Below are positions 23,701 through 32,152 of a stretch of DNA of 64,000 bases, piece by piece; within the stretch, counting starts at the first letter, position 1, and the number at the start of each line of letters is the position of its first letter. A program made the translations under genes and the position numbers. Below the pieces are notes generated by a model. The model was given only the letters and a program-made list of their open reading frames with translations. It was not told where the DNA came from and searched no databases. Source of the DNA: Paenibacillus radicibacter (lineage in GTDB: Bacteria > Bacillota > Bacilli > Paenibacillales > NBRC-103111); NCBI RefSeq assembly GCF_024721995.1, contig NZ_JANQBC010000016.1:1-64000 (forward strand). The letters are read 5' to 3'.

Positions 23701-24849
23701 AAATAGTTCGGTACGCAGCTTGTCGAGCGCTGTCTTCGCTTTCTTTCGCAAATCGGAGGCTTGTTCTTTAAGCTCCGTATCGATTGAGTCACCACGACAA
23801 GGCTTGAGCCTCCGTGAAGGAATTTGCGAGAGCAGCTCTTGTACTTTAAGCCAAGACTGACTGGAATAAGCAATGAGTTCTCGAACCTCACTCAATTCCT
23901 CCCGGAACGTTTCCGCATAAGGCTCAGGGCCGCTTGGTATCTCCGCAATTCGAAGTGCTTGAGCAAATAACTCTGCCGCTCCTTCAAGCTCCAGTCTAAC
24001 GATAGGGAGCAGGCTCTCCTGCCACAATCGAAGAGCAGCCTTGTCACAAGACAAACGATCATCAATTGCAGCTTCCGTTGATCCTGTGGATTCTGTTACC
24101 CATCTATCTTCCTCTGCATCTGAACTCATGCTCGCTAATTCAGCCACTTCATCATTCAGACCACCATCTGATCTAATACCGTCTTGCTGCCCACCAAACA
24201 TCGCAGCCGTCTCCGTGAGCCAATGTTCTGGCCATGGCTGACTTCGTGAAATCTCATACAGCTTCTCGATCAGCTCAATTAATGGACCATCCCCGCGCTC
24301 ACCGCCGAATCCATCAACGAGTTGCCAGAATGGCGCATCGTCAGCGCTTTGCTCATAATACTGCTCCAGCATGTCTTCCATCACATCCTGGCGAAGCAGG
24401 TCACCTTCGGTCTCATTCGCAATTCGAAACCCTGGGTCTAACCCAATCAAGCTGTAATAACGCTGAATCACCTCTAGGCAAAAAGAATGCAGTGTCGTTA
24501 CCGACGCACGACCCATCAGCGCTAACTGCTTACGAAGATGTTCGGATTGCGGATTATCTTCCAGCTTACGCTCCAGTGCTTCACGAATTCGTTCTTTCAT
24601 CTCAGCTGCCGCTGCTTTCGTAAAAGTTGCAACTAATAGCCGATCCACATCCACAGGGGCGTCTTCCGATGAAATACGTCCAATGATTCGTTCTACAAGT
24701 ACCGCTGTCTTCCCTGATCCTGCTGCCGCAGCGACGAGCAGATCACTGCCACGTCGTGCAATAGCTTCCCATTGTTCATCCGTCCATGTACTACCTTCAG
24801 GCTTAACTGGAGCCGTCTGCATGATGATCTTATTCGCATCTAATGTCAT
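20728..24849 (-). CDS. addA: AddA, helicase-nuclease subunit A, 1373 aa
   Basis: This is the UvrD-like helicase and 3'-strand nuclease subunit of the AddAB double-strand-break repair complex (RecBCD equivalent in Firmicutes). Walker A GSGKT is at 44-48, Walker B appears as LIDEYQDTN (around 470), and GDVKQSIYKFRLAEPGLF follows. Helicase motifs are IISIHKSKGLEFPIVFVAG and LYVALTRAREKLYLVG. The C-terminal RecB-type nuclease has GTVYHAVMQ and LLDYKTDR. It is somewhat longer than the Bacillus subtilis protein, mainly through a Ser/Glu-rich insertion near residues 220-260 and an acidic low-complexity one near 605-635. The start overlaps the addB stop by four bases, so translation is coupled. Confidence 0.96.
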   Translation of the reverse strand: MTLDANKIIMQTAPVKPEGSTWTDEQWEAIARRGSDLLVAAAAGSGKTAVLVERIIGRISSEDAPVDVDRLLVATFTKAAAAEMKERIREALERKLEDNPQSEHLRKQLALMGRASVTTLHSFCLEVIQRYYSLIGLDPGFRIANETEGDLLRQDVMEDMLEQYYEQSADDAPFWQLVDGFGGERGDGPLIELIEKLYEISRSQPWPEHWLTETAAMFGGQQDGIRSDGGLNDEVAELASMSSDAEEDRWVTESTGSTEAAIDDRLSCDKAALRLWQESLLPIVRLELEGAAELFAQALRIAEIPSGPEPYAETFREELSEVRELIAYSSQSWLKVQELLSQIPSRRLKPCRGDSIDTELKEQASDLRKKAKTALDKLRTELFSRSEDEYAEEVRLLAPMLRTLSALVVDFGQRYQAAKADKGLLDFGDLEHYTLQILRDPSSSPTHTVPSQAALEYRAQFVEVLIDEYQDTNRVQEAILDLISNTSPGNRFMVGDVKQSIYKFRLAEPGLFLDKYKAFSTGASEDGVKIDLARNFRSRLEVVDAVNFVFRQLMNERVGEISYDVDAELIHGATYPNADQDFAVHVTLIDRSSDGSGGDEALDTEEAADSAESQSGDGAESESPFAEAQELATAEAEARTIARQIHELLNPESGKPFMVYDKQSKGMREATYRDIVILMRATSSWAPTFMEELQTQGIPAYADLSSGYFSATEVEVMISLLKIIDNPYQDVPLAAVLRSPLVGLTADELALIRINGGKKISFYDTLRAAAVIEDMDDEATASALQAKLVHILAKLNEWRTAARRGSLAELIWNIYRETGFYDFVGGMPHGGQRQANLRALYDRAKQYESTSLRGLFRFLRFIKRMQDSGGDLGTARALGEGENVVRIISIHKSKGLEFPIVFVAGIAKMFNQRDLNEAFLVHKELGFGPRFLDTELRVAYPTLPLLAIRRAMKLETLAEEMRVLYVALTRAREKLYLVGTVKDAVKQMKDWSRLVEHKPWNLPDNDLAKAKSYLDWLGPALMRHQDASMWREAAEYGFDRLTGDVANDRSKWTFEIKALHALFEVSNEVVDPTVGDPFLTAVKEGRPVDVHQTFAEADEARADVVEEQALVTSEVSLDLVELNTSHEVRQRLEWQYAHPFAQTYFGKTTVSEMKRVGEEKRLALAGEMPDARLEWKPSSLLRRPRFLEERKMTSAERGTVYHAVMQNLPLEGEVPDEQLVEHTLARMVEREMLTSVQCEAVDAAMIVSFFQTEVGKRLLKASIIRREVPFSYGLRAGEVYGEADPITAQETVLIQGVIDCLFEDEEGLVLLDYKTDRTHGKTLEDLAKQYQVQMDLYARAIEHIYRKPLERKYLYYFEGQILVDLDEALKNVE

Positions 24850-27800
24850 ACTCCGCTTCCCCCTTCAGCCTGTCTTCCTGTACCTACTTCTTGATTCATC
24901 ACACACCGGTCAATCTCTGACCAGAGTTCATCCCCACTCATTTTCCTTCTTACTTGATACTGGCTACCTGCAAAATGCGGTTCGAACTGGCAGACTGAGC
25001 GATATGAACAGCGCATACACGCTGCTTTATTTCCCATCCGGTATGGAGATATATCGACCGCTCCATCGGTAATATCTGTCCCAATTTGCTTAATCTGACC
25101 TCGTACATACGAACGAATCTGCTTCCACTGCTTGTCTGTAGCAACAGATGAGTTTTTATAGAAACCGCCGTCCTTCGTGATTGCAACAGGCAATAGTTGT
25201 GAATGTCCTGTACCTGTCTTGAGTGCACTGTCCATCATCCCGATAATTTCCGTATCTGCCGCAAGCAAGCCCTTCATTTTATAGCGCTTGCGCGTCTCCT
25301 CTTCGGCCTTATCTGCTCCAATGCGATTGGCATGGAGTAGCAGTGGATTGTGCACGTGGAAATACAGAACACCCGCAGGCTTCGCTTCAATACCGAGCCA
25401 TTTCTCCGCATGAGTAATGACAACATCCAAGTAAGTGAGCATTTGTAGCGACAACCCGTGGAACACTTCTGCCATATCAAGCGCAGTCGCAGAGGATTTA
25501 TAGTCAATCACGCGCAATAGCACGCCGCCTTCGGTATCTGCCTGATCTACGCGGTCGATTCGACCGATAATCTCCATCGTACAACCGTTCTCCAGCGTAA
25601 ATTCAAGCGCTGGCAATGTTGATCCCGGTCCAAAATCCAGCTCTGTCGCGAGAGGTTTGAACTCGCCGCGCTTTGCATGTTCAGCAAGTACAACCGATGA
25701 ACGTCCCACAACATCCTGAAGCTTACGCGTAATGTGACGGAAGCGATGTGAACTTAATAGAATATCCCCTGGCAGCTTCGGTGCCAGCTCTTCAACAACC
25801 TGAGCAGAACGCTTATAACAATCCTCAGGCGATAGATCGCCCCAATCCAGTCCATCTCGCTGTAACCCTTGAGCGAATTCACTCAATGCCGCATGATACA
25901 GTTGTCCAATATCTGGTGCTTCAAGCGCATAGACCTTACGTTCACGCAATCGCAAACCATGTGAAGCAAAATGAGAGAACGGACAGCCAGCAAATCGCTC
26001 CATTCGAGACACACTCGCCTTCAGATGAGAGCCGTACAACTCACGACTTGTTGAAGCAGGCAGACGGTCCACATGATTGTCGAACATTAGGGCTTGTACC
26101 ATACGTTCCAGTTTCCCGTTCCACGCCTCATTACCCAATAACCAGTTGTACACATCCCACCACGTCTTCGCGATATCTTCGCCTTGCATTCTGCGCTTTA
26201 ACTGCACACCAAGGAATGAGAAGGCTTGCTGCGGATGTGCCAAGTAACTAAACAATTCCTTCTCACTCATAAATGGAGTCGGTTCAAGTGCTAGCTGCTT
26301 CACCTTCACCTGCGGGAATAAATAACGAATTCGCTTCATAATTTCTGATGGCAATAAACCCTTACCCTCTTCATCTGCAAGCGGGTAACTCATCCACAAG
26401 TACGAACTTGCTGAAGTTATCGCGTTATAGATCAAGAATTGTTCATCAAGCAACTTCCGCTTCGCACTATCTGCCATGCTAATATCTGCTTGTTGCAGCA
26501 TCTCACGTTCATTTTCTGTCAGCAAACCGTCTTCGCTAAGTCTCGCAGGTAATACACCTTCATTCACACCAAGAATAAACGCATGCGTAACCGATCCCGA
26601 TCTCGTCCGATCTACAGTACCTACTAGCACTTCATCTAAGGATGGTGGTACCAGTCCCATAGAAATACTCTCTAGACCCGTCTCCACCAAATCCGCAAAC
26701 AGTTCATTAGATACTTCTTCTTCACCCAGCATGTCCACGAGCTGATCGAATACATCCATAACTCGATCCCATAATTGAGTATGCTCACGCGCCTCTTCAA
26801 GCTGACCCGCTTCACTGCATGTCAGACTCCAGCGCTCAAGACGTTCAGGGACATTGGCAAATGCGAGCAGCTCAAACAAAGCTTCCACTTTACCTTGAAC
26901 TTTCGAGCGATCTTTCAGTCTACGGGCAAAATGATGCAGCGGAACCGACACCCAGCGGCGTGTCTCGTTAATCTCAGCAAGTGCCTTCTCCTCGGCTTCC
27001 CGCAATTCTTCCTCAGGACCTTCTAGCGATCTGCGCTCTCGATACGTCCAAGCCTTTTCTTCCGACCACCGACTGCCCTTAATACCGAATGCAAGGACAT
27101 AATTCTCCAAGCGATCCATTTGCCTGCGAAGCCTACTCTCACTGTACATATGTCCCCATGGGAGCAGGAAGTCGGTCTTCACACAGCGGAATACAGCATC
27201 ATAATGCCATTGATGATTCACCACTTCTAAGGCAGATCGAATAAACTCGACGAGCGGATGGTGCAGAACAGACCTTTTCTGATCAAGGAAGTGAGGAATA
27301 TTGAAATCCGACATCACAGCGGATAACAGTTCGCCATATTCGTTCATATTGCGTACCATAACCGCCATATCACGCCAGCGAACCTCTTCTTCACGCGTAA
27401 GGCGCACCATCTCACGGCATACACCCTCGACTTCTGCACGGCGTGACGCAGCTTCAGCAATAACGATCGATTCATTCACACGACCATTGCCATGCACTTT
27501 CTCCGCATCCTTCTTATCAAATCGAACCCGTCCTGTATTCCGATCATAATATTGTTCTAAAAATCCGAGCATCGGATTGTTCGTAAACCTTGTCGGTAAC
27601 TTTCGATCTGCAAGCTCTACCATATGTGGTGCCGGCAAGCCATAATTCACTAAGCTGCGCTGCAGTTGACGCATCGTACGAGCTGTCGGATGGAACAGAG
27701 CCAGATCATCCAAATCGTCATAATCGTAATAAGGGCGATCCAGACAGAATGTCATTGACACTTCGGGGCAACGAATCATGAGGCGCTCAATAACCGCCAT

Positions 27801-28448
27801 CTCTTGCGGCGTGAATCCATGGAATCCATCAATCCAGATTTTCGCGTTAGAGAGCCACTCCGATTGAATAATTTGTTCTGCTAGAAGCGTCAGCACATCT
27901 TCACCGTCCAAGTACTGCGCCTTCAACTCTTCTTCAAACTCCCGATATACCATCATCAAATCTTGCATCTTCGGTTCAAGCGACTGCGAATGCTCCCAGT
28001 GGTAACGACCCTTATCCATCCGCTCTTCCAGATGCTGTGGCTGCATTCCATAACGCTTCCACTCCGTAAACAGCTCATCCATCCGATCAATGACACCCTG
28101 CTGATCCTGCGTTCCTGCATAGAACTTCAATTGACCCTGGCGGCGCTGCATAATACGTCTGAGTAGCAACTTCTTCCCTATCTCATCAATAGGAGTCCGT
28201 GCCGTTCCGCCCTCTGCTTGCATGATTCGCCAAGCTAGACGATGGAAGCTAAGCACCTGTGCACGAATCGTACCGCTCACACCTTCTTTGGACACGAGTT
28301 CCCGCTCTGCTTCGAACGTAAATTGCTGAGGAACGAGTAGGATTAACGGTGCTCCTTCCGGCTCTCGAATCAGATGTTCACGTATTTCATCAATACAATA
28401 GCGCGTCTTCCCGCTTCCCGCCCGACCAATTACGAACTTTACTGCCAT
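24846..28448 (-). CDS. addB: AddB, helicase-nuclease subunit B, 1200 aa
   Basis: Partner of AddA: a UvrD-like inactivated helicase that scans for Chi, plus a second RecB-family nuclease. The N-terminal loop is FVIGRAGSGKTRYCIDEI. The nuclease domain shows VIDYKSSA (around 1040). The iron-sulphur cluster cysteines are one in RFAGCPFSHFA and three in ACMRCSYRSVCQFE. A GTG lies four codons upstream (28460), but its ribosome site GGAAGGAG would overlap it, so ATG at 28448 is preferred. It is the first gene of addBA. Length and order are standard for Bacillales. Confidence 0.95.
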   Translation of the reverse strand: MAVKFVIGRAGSGKTRYCIDEIREHLIREPEGAPLILLVPQQFTFEAERELVSKEGVSGTIRAQVLSFHRLAWRIMQAEGGTARTPIDEIGKKLLLRRIMQRRQGQLKFYAGTQDQQGVIDRMDELFTEWKRYGMQPQHLEERMDKGRYHWEHSQSLEPKMQDLMMVYREFEEELKAQYLDGEDVLTLLAEQIIQSEWLSNAKIWIDGFHGFTPQEMAVIERLMIRCPEVSMTFCLDRPYYDYDDLDDLALFHPTARTMRQLQRSLVNYGLPAPHMVELADRKLPTRFTNNPMLGFLEQYYDRNTGRVRFDKKDAEKVHGNGRVNESIVIAEAASRRAEVEGVCREMVRLTREEEVRWRDMAVMVRNMNEYGELLSAVMSDFNIPHFLDQKRSVLHHPLVEFIRSALEVVNHQWHYDAVFRCVKTDFLLPWGHMYSESRLRRQMDRLENYVLAFGIKGSRWSEEKAWTYRERRSLEGPEEELREAEEKALAEINETRRWVSVPLHHFARRLKDRSKVQGKVEALFELLAFANVPERLERWSLTCSEAGQLEEAREHTQLWDRVMDVFDQLVDMLGEEEVSNELFADLVETGLESISMGLVPPSLDEVLVGTVDRTRSGSVTHAFILGVNEGVLPARLSEDGLLTENEREMLQQADISMADSAKRKLLDEQFLIYNAITSASSYLWMSYPLADEEGKGLLPSEIMKRIRYLFPQVKVKQLALEPTPFMSEKELFSYLAHPQQAFSFLGVQLKRRMQGEDIAKTWWDVYNWLLGNEAWNGKLERMVQALMFDNHVDRLPASTSRELYGSHLKASVSRMERFAGCPFSHFASHGLRLRERKVYALEAPDIGQLYHAALSEFAQGLQRDGLDWGDLSPEDCYKRSAQVVEELAPKLPGDILLSSHRFRHITRKLQDVVGRSSVVLAEHAKRGEFKPLATELDFGPGSTLPALEFTLENGCTMEIIGRIDRVDQADTEGGVLLRVIDYKSSATALDMAEVFHGLSLQMLTYLDVVITHAEKWLGIEAKPAGVLYFHVHNPLLLHANRIGADKAEEETRKRYKMKGLLAADTEIIGMMDSALKTGTGHSQLLPVAITKDGGFYKNSSVATDKQWKQIRSYVRGQIKQIGTDITDGAVDISPYRMGNKAACMRCSYRSVCQFEPHFAGSQYQVRRKMSGDELWSEIDRCVMNQEVGTGRQAEGGSGV

Positions 28449-28649
28449 AACAGCTTTCACTCCTTCCGATCTTCTACTTTCGCATACCTACTATTTTAAC
28501 ATAGGAAGCTAACAAACTCTTTTTCATTAAAATGCCAGTTCGATATGTTCATTCTTCGTTCATAACTTCGACCTTGTCACTTCATATTTATTTTTGGTAG
28601 AATAAGATGGTTATTCTATTGATCACGAATACATCAGGAGATGAACAAC

Positions 28650-28868
28650 ATGATTAATTTCTCTAACCTAGATAATTCCGCGATTACGAGTCTACTCGAT
28701 CAGATCGATACCAAGGACTCAGATAAAGCGGCAGCGAAACAGGAATCGGAATTGTTACCTAAAGTGAAAAAGACTTCTTCCAAGAAAACCAAAACACCTA
28801 CAATTGATGAACTCCTATATGGTTATAAAAAGAACAATCGCTTAGACGAACTAGGTCCTCTTTTTTAA
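28650..28868 (+). CDS. small hypothetical protein, 72 aa
   Basis: This is a short charged protein, unrecognised. The N-terminal part MINFSNLDNSAITSLLDQID looks helical. The middle is Lys/Ser/Thr-rich (KVKKTSSKKTKTPTIDELLYGYKK) and the end is hydrophobic. The start at 28650 has GGAG nine bases upstream; the in-frame ATG at 28641 overlaps that site. It is the only plus-strand gene between adhE and the TetR gene, divergent from addB and followed by a terminator at 28889-28944. Confidence 0.65.
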   Translation: MINFSNLDNSAITSLLDQIDTKDSDKAAAKQESELLPKVKKTSSKKTKTPTIDELLYGYKKNNRLDELGPLF

Positions 28869-28888
28869 AACAAATGCATCACAACGAG

Positions 28889-28944
28889 TAAAAGCAATCC
28901 ACTGTTCCTCACAAGAACTTGGGATTGCCTTTATTTGTTTTACA
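28889..28944. terminator. bidirectional terminator between convergent genes
   Basis: AAAGCAATCC / GGATTGCCTTT with a loop of about 20 bases, followed by T-rich sequence on the plus strand and A-rich sequence on the other side. It lies between the small plus-strand gene and the DUF3006 gene. Confidence 0.6.
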
Positions 28945-28961
28945 GAGTCATACAGCCACTA

Positions 28962-29174
28962 CTAATCTTCCCACACATCATCCATCAGCTTCTGGATCGA
29001 TTGCCTGCGCTCTTCCGTCAGCTTTGGATTCGTCACCCATACCTTATCAACCAGCTCGACCGCATCGCCTTCCTTCACACCGCAAGCCACTTGATCACGA
29101 GGTACATCTTGATTCACACCGTCAATCTCAATGATCACATATTCGCCTTCGAATCGATCCACAATCCCTTGCAT
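28962..29174 (-). CDS. DUF3006-type small protein, 70 aa
   Basis: This is a small beta-rich protein: MQGIVDRFEGEYVIIEIDG, then VPRDQV and KEGDAVELVD, the usual plan of DUF3006 proteins, which commonly sit next to ComEC-like metallo-beta-lactamase genes in Bacillales. It follows the MBL lipoprotein gene (29182-30087) with a gap of seven bases, so the two are cotranscribed. Its molecular role is not known. Confidence 0.8.
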   Translation of the reverse strand: MQGIVDRFEGEYVIIEIDGVNQDVPRDQVACGVKEGDAVELVDKVWVTNPKLTEERRQSIQKLMDDVWED

Positions 29175-29181
29175 AGCTACA

Positions 29182-30087
29182 CTACCTCTCTAGGGTCCAT
29201 TTGATCTCCTTACCATCTGTAATCGCACCAACTTGGCCATTCAGGTCGTTACGATACACGGGAATCCCCTGTTTATCTAATCGATTTAACACAACCTCAG
29301 TCGGGTGCTTATACGAATTACCTGCCCCAACTTGAATGACCGCGTACTTCGGCTTTACCTTTTTCAAGAATGAAGCTGATGTCGAGGAGCTTGACCCATG
29401 ATGACCTACTGTCAGCACAGTCGCAGATAGATCCGCCTTGGACTCTAGCATATCCTTCTCACTTACCCGCTCAGCATCGCCTGTGAACAAGAAACTCGAC
29501 TGCCCATATGTCACCTTCACAACGGCACTTGTGTCATTCAAATCTTCATAAGTCGCCTGGACAGGAGCCAGCATCTCTACCTTCACCTTTTCGTCCCAAT
29601 CCAGCGTAATTCCTGCTTTGGCTGTTGTGACTTTAAGACCCTTATTCTTGATCGACTTCAGCACATTCTCATACGTCTTTGTCGTATTACCTGCCCGCGG
29701 CATGTAGATCTTACCGATATCTATCTGATCAATAATGCTACTCGCCGTCCCGATATGATCCGCATGTGCGTGTGACAACACAAGAATATCAATCTTCTTG
29801 ATGTCGTAATCCTTCATATACTTCAGCATAAGCTGCTCTTTATCAATATCCCCTGTGTCAATTAGCATCGTCTTACCTGCAGGTGAGATTAAGAGCTGAG
29901 AACTGCCCTGACCCACATCCAGATAAAATACACCTAACTTACCGGCAGCATCTGCCTTAAGCTGCTTCGCACTAAGACCTGTTTCCGACTTCGTGGTCGC
30001 CGTATCCCCAACCTGAATCGAACATCCAACTAGGCTTATCGCAAGCACGACCATCATTACAAACCCTAACCATTTTCTCATGAACAT
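29182..30087 (-). CDS. ComEC/Rec2-like MBL-fold lipoprotein, 301 aa
   Basis: This is a secreted, lipid-anchored metallo-beta-lactamase-fold hydrolase. The signal peptide ends in a lipobox LVGC near residue 22. Metal-binding motifs: LSHAHADHIG (H-x-H-x-D-H) near 110, GDAE near 205 and VGHHGSSSS near 230, as in the soluble C-terminal nuclease-like domain of ComEC. Proteins of this kind occur as stand-alone enzymes, and a nuclease or phosphodiesterase activity is likely. The start is taken at 30087, seven bases after GGGGAG, in preference to the ATG at 30093 that abuts the ribosome site. The DUF3006 gene follows. Confidence 0.88.
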   Translation of the reverse strand: MFMRKWLGFVMMVVLAISLVGCSIQVGDTATTKSETGLSAKQLKADAAGKLGVFYLDVGQGSSQLLISPAGKTMLIDTGDIDKEQLMLKYMKDYDIKKIDILVLSHAHADHIGTASSIIDQIDIGKIYMPRAGNTTKTYENVLKSIKNKGLKVTTAKAGITLDWDEKVKVEMLAPVQATYEDLNDTSAVVKVTYGQSSFLFTGDAERVSEKDMLESKADLSATVLTVGHHGSSSSTSASFLKKVKPKYAVIQVGAGNSYKHPTEVVLNRLDKQGIPVYRNDLNGQVGAITDGKEIKWTLER

Positions 30088-30190
30088 CACCATTCTCCCC
30101 TATGTCTTCACCTATGTATGTATTGGAATGTACGTCCCCAAGAACGTTTGTTCTGATTATATCATATAGAGAGCCCATTGAAAGTAATTT

Positions 30191-31396
30191 TCAGAGGCAA
30201 CTATATACCGCTTTTCGTAATGCTAGTTCTCTTGGTTCATTTCCCATGCCAAAACCATGTTTGTTCATCGCATAAGCATAACCTAATTTTTCATCGGGAT
30301 CGGCAAAACAGAAGGTTCCTCCTGCACCAGGGTGACCATACGAGCTTTCACTCCGCCCAAATTCCATATCCGAAAAAGGTTTCCAAAATCCCAACGAATA
30401 AGCTAAATTTATCCCATTCACATGATCATAATACCCTGATACTGGAGGGCTCGCACCGTTCCTTAATCCATTTAATGCTTCTTCACTTAATCCGAGGTTT
30501 GGTGCACCACTAGCAAAAGCACCATAAATTTTAGCCATAGCTCTTACTTGCCCCACCCCATTTCCCGAAGGGAATTCGATCGATAACATAGGTCGATGAT
30601 TAAAATTATCATTGGCTACGAATTTTTTCGGATCGACTAAGCTTCTGGCTACTAACGACTTTTTATTAAGAAAACCAAGCAGCATCTTGATAGGCAGCTT
30701 TGTCATTCCCTTAAGCAACTGAATGGGATGATTGATTCCTTCGATCTTTGTTATTCTTTCTTCTGCTATATGATTAGGAAGTCCGATATAAAACTCTGCC
30801 TCTAGTGGTTCTGCAATTTCTTCTTGAAAAAATTGTTTAAGAGTCCGATGCTTGGGATCTGTCCTTCTAATTAGTTCTCCAATTAAAGCTCCAAGTGTCC
30901 AAGCATGATAACCATGCATTTTTCCAACCTCCCAAGCGGGTTTGCTTGCAGCAAGGGCAACGGCTAACCGAGAAGTGTCTAAGTCTTCTAACCGATCAAT
31001 GTTCAATTCATCCAAAGGAGACAATCCAGCTTGATGCGCGAGCAGTTCTCTAACGGTTATTTGGTCTTTGCCATGCTGTGCAAACTCCGGCCAATAGCTA
31101 CACACCTTCTCATCATAGTTCAAGTACCCTCTAGCGCTCGCTAAACTTAATGACAGTGCAGCAAAGCCTTTTGTTGCTGAAAACACTTGAACCAATGTAT
31201 CCTTCTCCCATTCTGCACAGGTCAGTCGATTTCGATATCCCCCCCACAAATCAACAATAGGTTCATTGTTCTTGTAAATAGCAAATGCCGCTCCAACTTC
31301 CCCTCTTTCCATAAAATTTCTTTTAAATTCTTCCTTTACCCCTTCAAATCCCGGTGCAACAAATCCATAAATAGGCACATCTTTATTTGAATGCAT
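30191..31396 (-). CDS. serine hydrolase of the beta-lactamase (class C / EstB-like) family, 401 aa
   Basis: This is a predicted esterase or beta-lactamase-fold hydrolase without a signal peptide, so probably cytoplasmic. The S-x-x-K motif is SATKG (VQVFSATKGFAALSL, about residue 69), the second motif Y-x-x is YHAWTLG near 165, and the late H/K-x-G equivalent is YGHPGAGG near 352. The length matches EstB-type carboxylesterases. ATG at 31396 has AAGGAG seven bases upstream. It is divergent from the TetR-type regulator at 31508 and shares a 111-bp intergenic region with a palindromic operator, so it is probably the target of that regulator. Confidence 0.9.
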   Translation of the reverse strand: MHSNKDVPIYGFVAPGFEGVKEEFKRNFMERGEVGAAFAIYKNNEPIVDLWGGYRNRLTCAEWEKDTLVQVFSATKGFAALSLSLASARGYLNYDEKVCSYWPEFAQHGKDQITVRELLAHQAGLSPLDELNIDRLEDLDTSRLAVALAASKPAWEVGKMHGYHAWTLGALIGELIRRTDPKHRTLKQFFQEEIAEPLEAEFYIGLPNHIAEERITKIEGINHPIQLLKGMTKLPIKMLLGFLNKKSLVARSLVDPKKFVANDNFNHRPMLSIEFPSGNGVGQVRAMAKIYGAFASGAPNLGLSEEALNGLRNGASPPVSGYYDHVNGINLAYSLGFWKPFSDMEFGRSESSYGHPGAGGTFCFADPDEKLGYAYAMNKHGFGMGNEPRELALRKAVYSCL

Positions 31397-31452
31397 ATCG
31401 TTTCTCCTTTTCCATTTACAAAAGCCTTATTTTTCTGTAAAATAACCTTATC

Positions 31453-31472
31453 AGACATTTGACTAAATGTCT
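31453..31472. promoter_or_regulatory. palindromic operator between hydrolase and TetR genes
   Basis: AGACATTT-GACT-AAATGTCT is a perfect 8-bp inverted repeat with a 4-bp centre. It is the expected type of site for the TetR-family protein encoded alongside and would control both divergent genes. Confidence 0.65.
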
Positions 31473-31507
31473 ACAAATAGTCGAATAAGGATTGGCGGGG
31501 ATATACG

Positions 31508-32098
31508 ATGGCAAGAATTACACCAGAACAAAGAAAACAAATTCATGAAAAACTACTCGTTAAGGGTAAAGACCTGTTTACTCAATATGGGTTTTTCAAA
31601 ACTAGTATTGACGACATCATACAAGCATGTGGAATTGCAAAAGGTACTTTCTATTCCTATTATTCTTCAAAAGAAGAGTTGTTTTACTCAGTGCTGCGAA
31701 AAGAAGAAGAAGTTAAAAATCTAGTTATTTCACGAATAATGTGTGAATCACTACCACCCAAAGAGCTCCTAATTCGTTTTTTTGAAACCTCTTTTAAAAC
31801 CATAGAAGAAAACCCATTTTTGCTAAGCCTTTATCAACGAGGTGAATATGAGCGCATCGTACAAAGACTTCCCAAGGAGCTTTTAGATCAGCATGCTAAA
31901 GAAGATTTAGATGGTTCATTAGAATTTGTAAAATTTCTACAAGAACAAGGGGTTACAGAAAATGACCCTGAAGTATTGATCGGCCTTTTTCGATCCACAC
32001 TCCTGCTTCCATTACATCGACAAGAAATTGGAGAACCCGCTTTTTCAAAAATGTTAAAGAAAATGATCGAATGCTTATCCGAGGGTCTAACTAAGTAA
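31508..32098 (+). CDS. TetR/AcrR-family transcriptional regulator, 196 aa
   Basis: The N-terminal helix-turn-helix is typical of TetR: RKQIHEKLLVKGKDLFTQYGFFKTSIDDIIQACGIAKGTFYSYYSSKEELFYSVL (residues 9-63). The remaining residues form the helical ligand and dimer domain. The start ATG at 31508 follows GGCGGGG. It probably represses itself and the divergent hydrolase gene through the operator at 31453-31472. The ligand is unknown. A terminator follows directly. Confidence 0.93.
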   Translation: MARITPEQRKQIHEKLLVKGKDLFTQYGFFKTSIDDIIQACGIAKGTFYSYYSSKEELFYSVLRKEEEVKNLVISRIMCESLPPKELLIRFFETSFKTIEENPFLLSLYQRGEYERIVQRLPKELLDQHAKEDLDGSLEFVKFLQEQGVTENDPEVLIGLFRSTLLLPLHRQEIGEPAFSKMLKKMIECLSEGLTK

Positions 32099-32107
32099 CG
32101 TCAAATA

Positions 32108-32148
32108 AATAAGAAGCCTCAAAAACCTACGTTTCTGAGACTTCTTTA
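32108..32148. terminator. bidirectional terminator after the TetR gene
   Basis: GAAGCCTCAAAAA / TTTCTGAGACTTC forms an imperfect stem with T-rich and A-rich flanks, between convergent genes ending at 32098 and 32153. Confidence 0.7.
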
Positions 32149-32152
32149 TTGG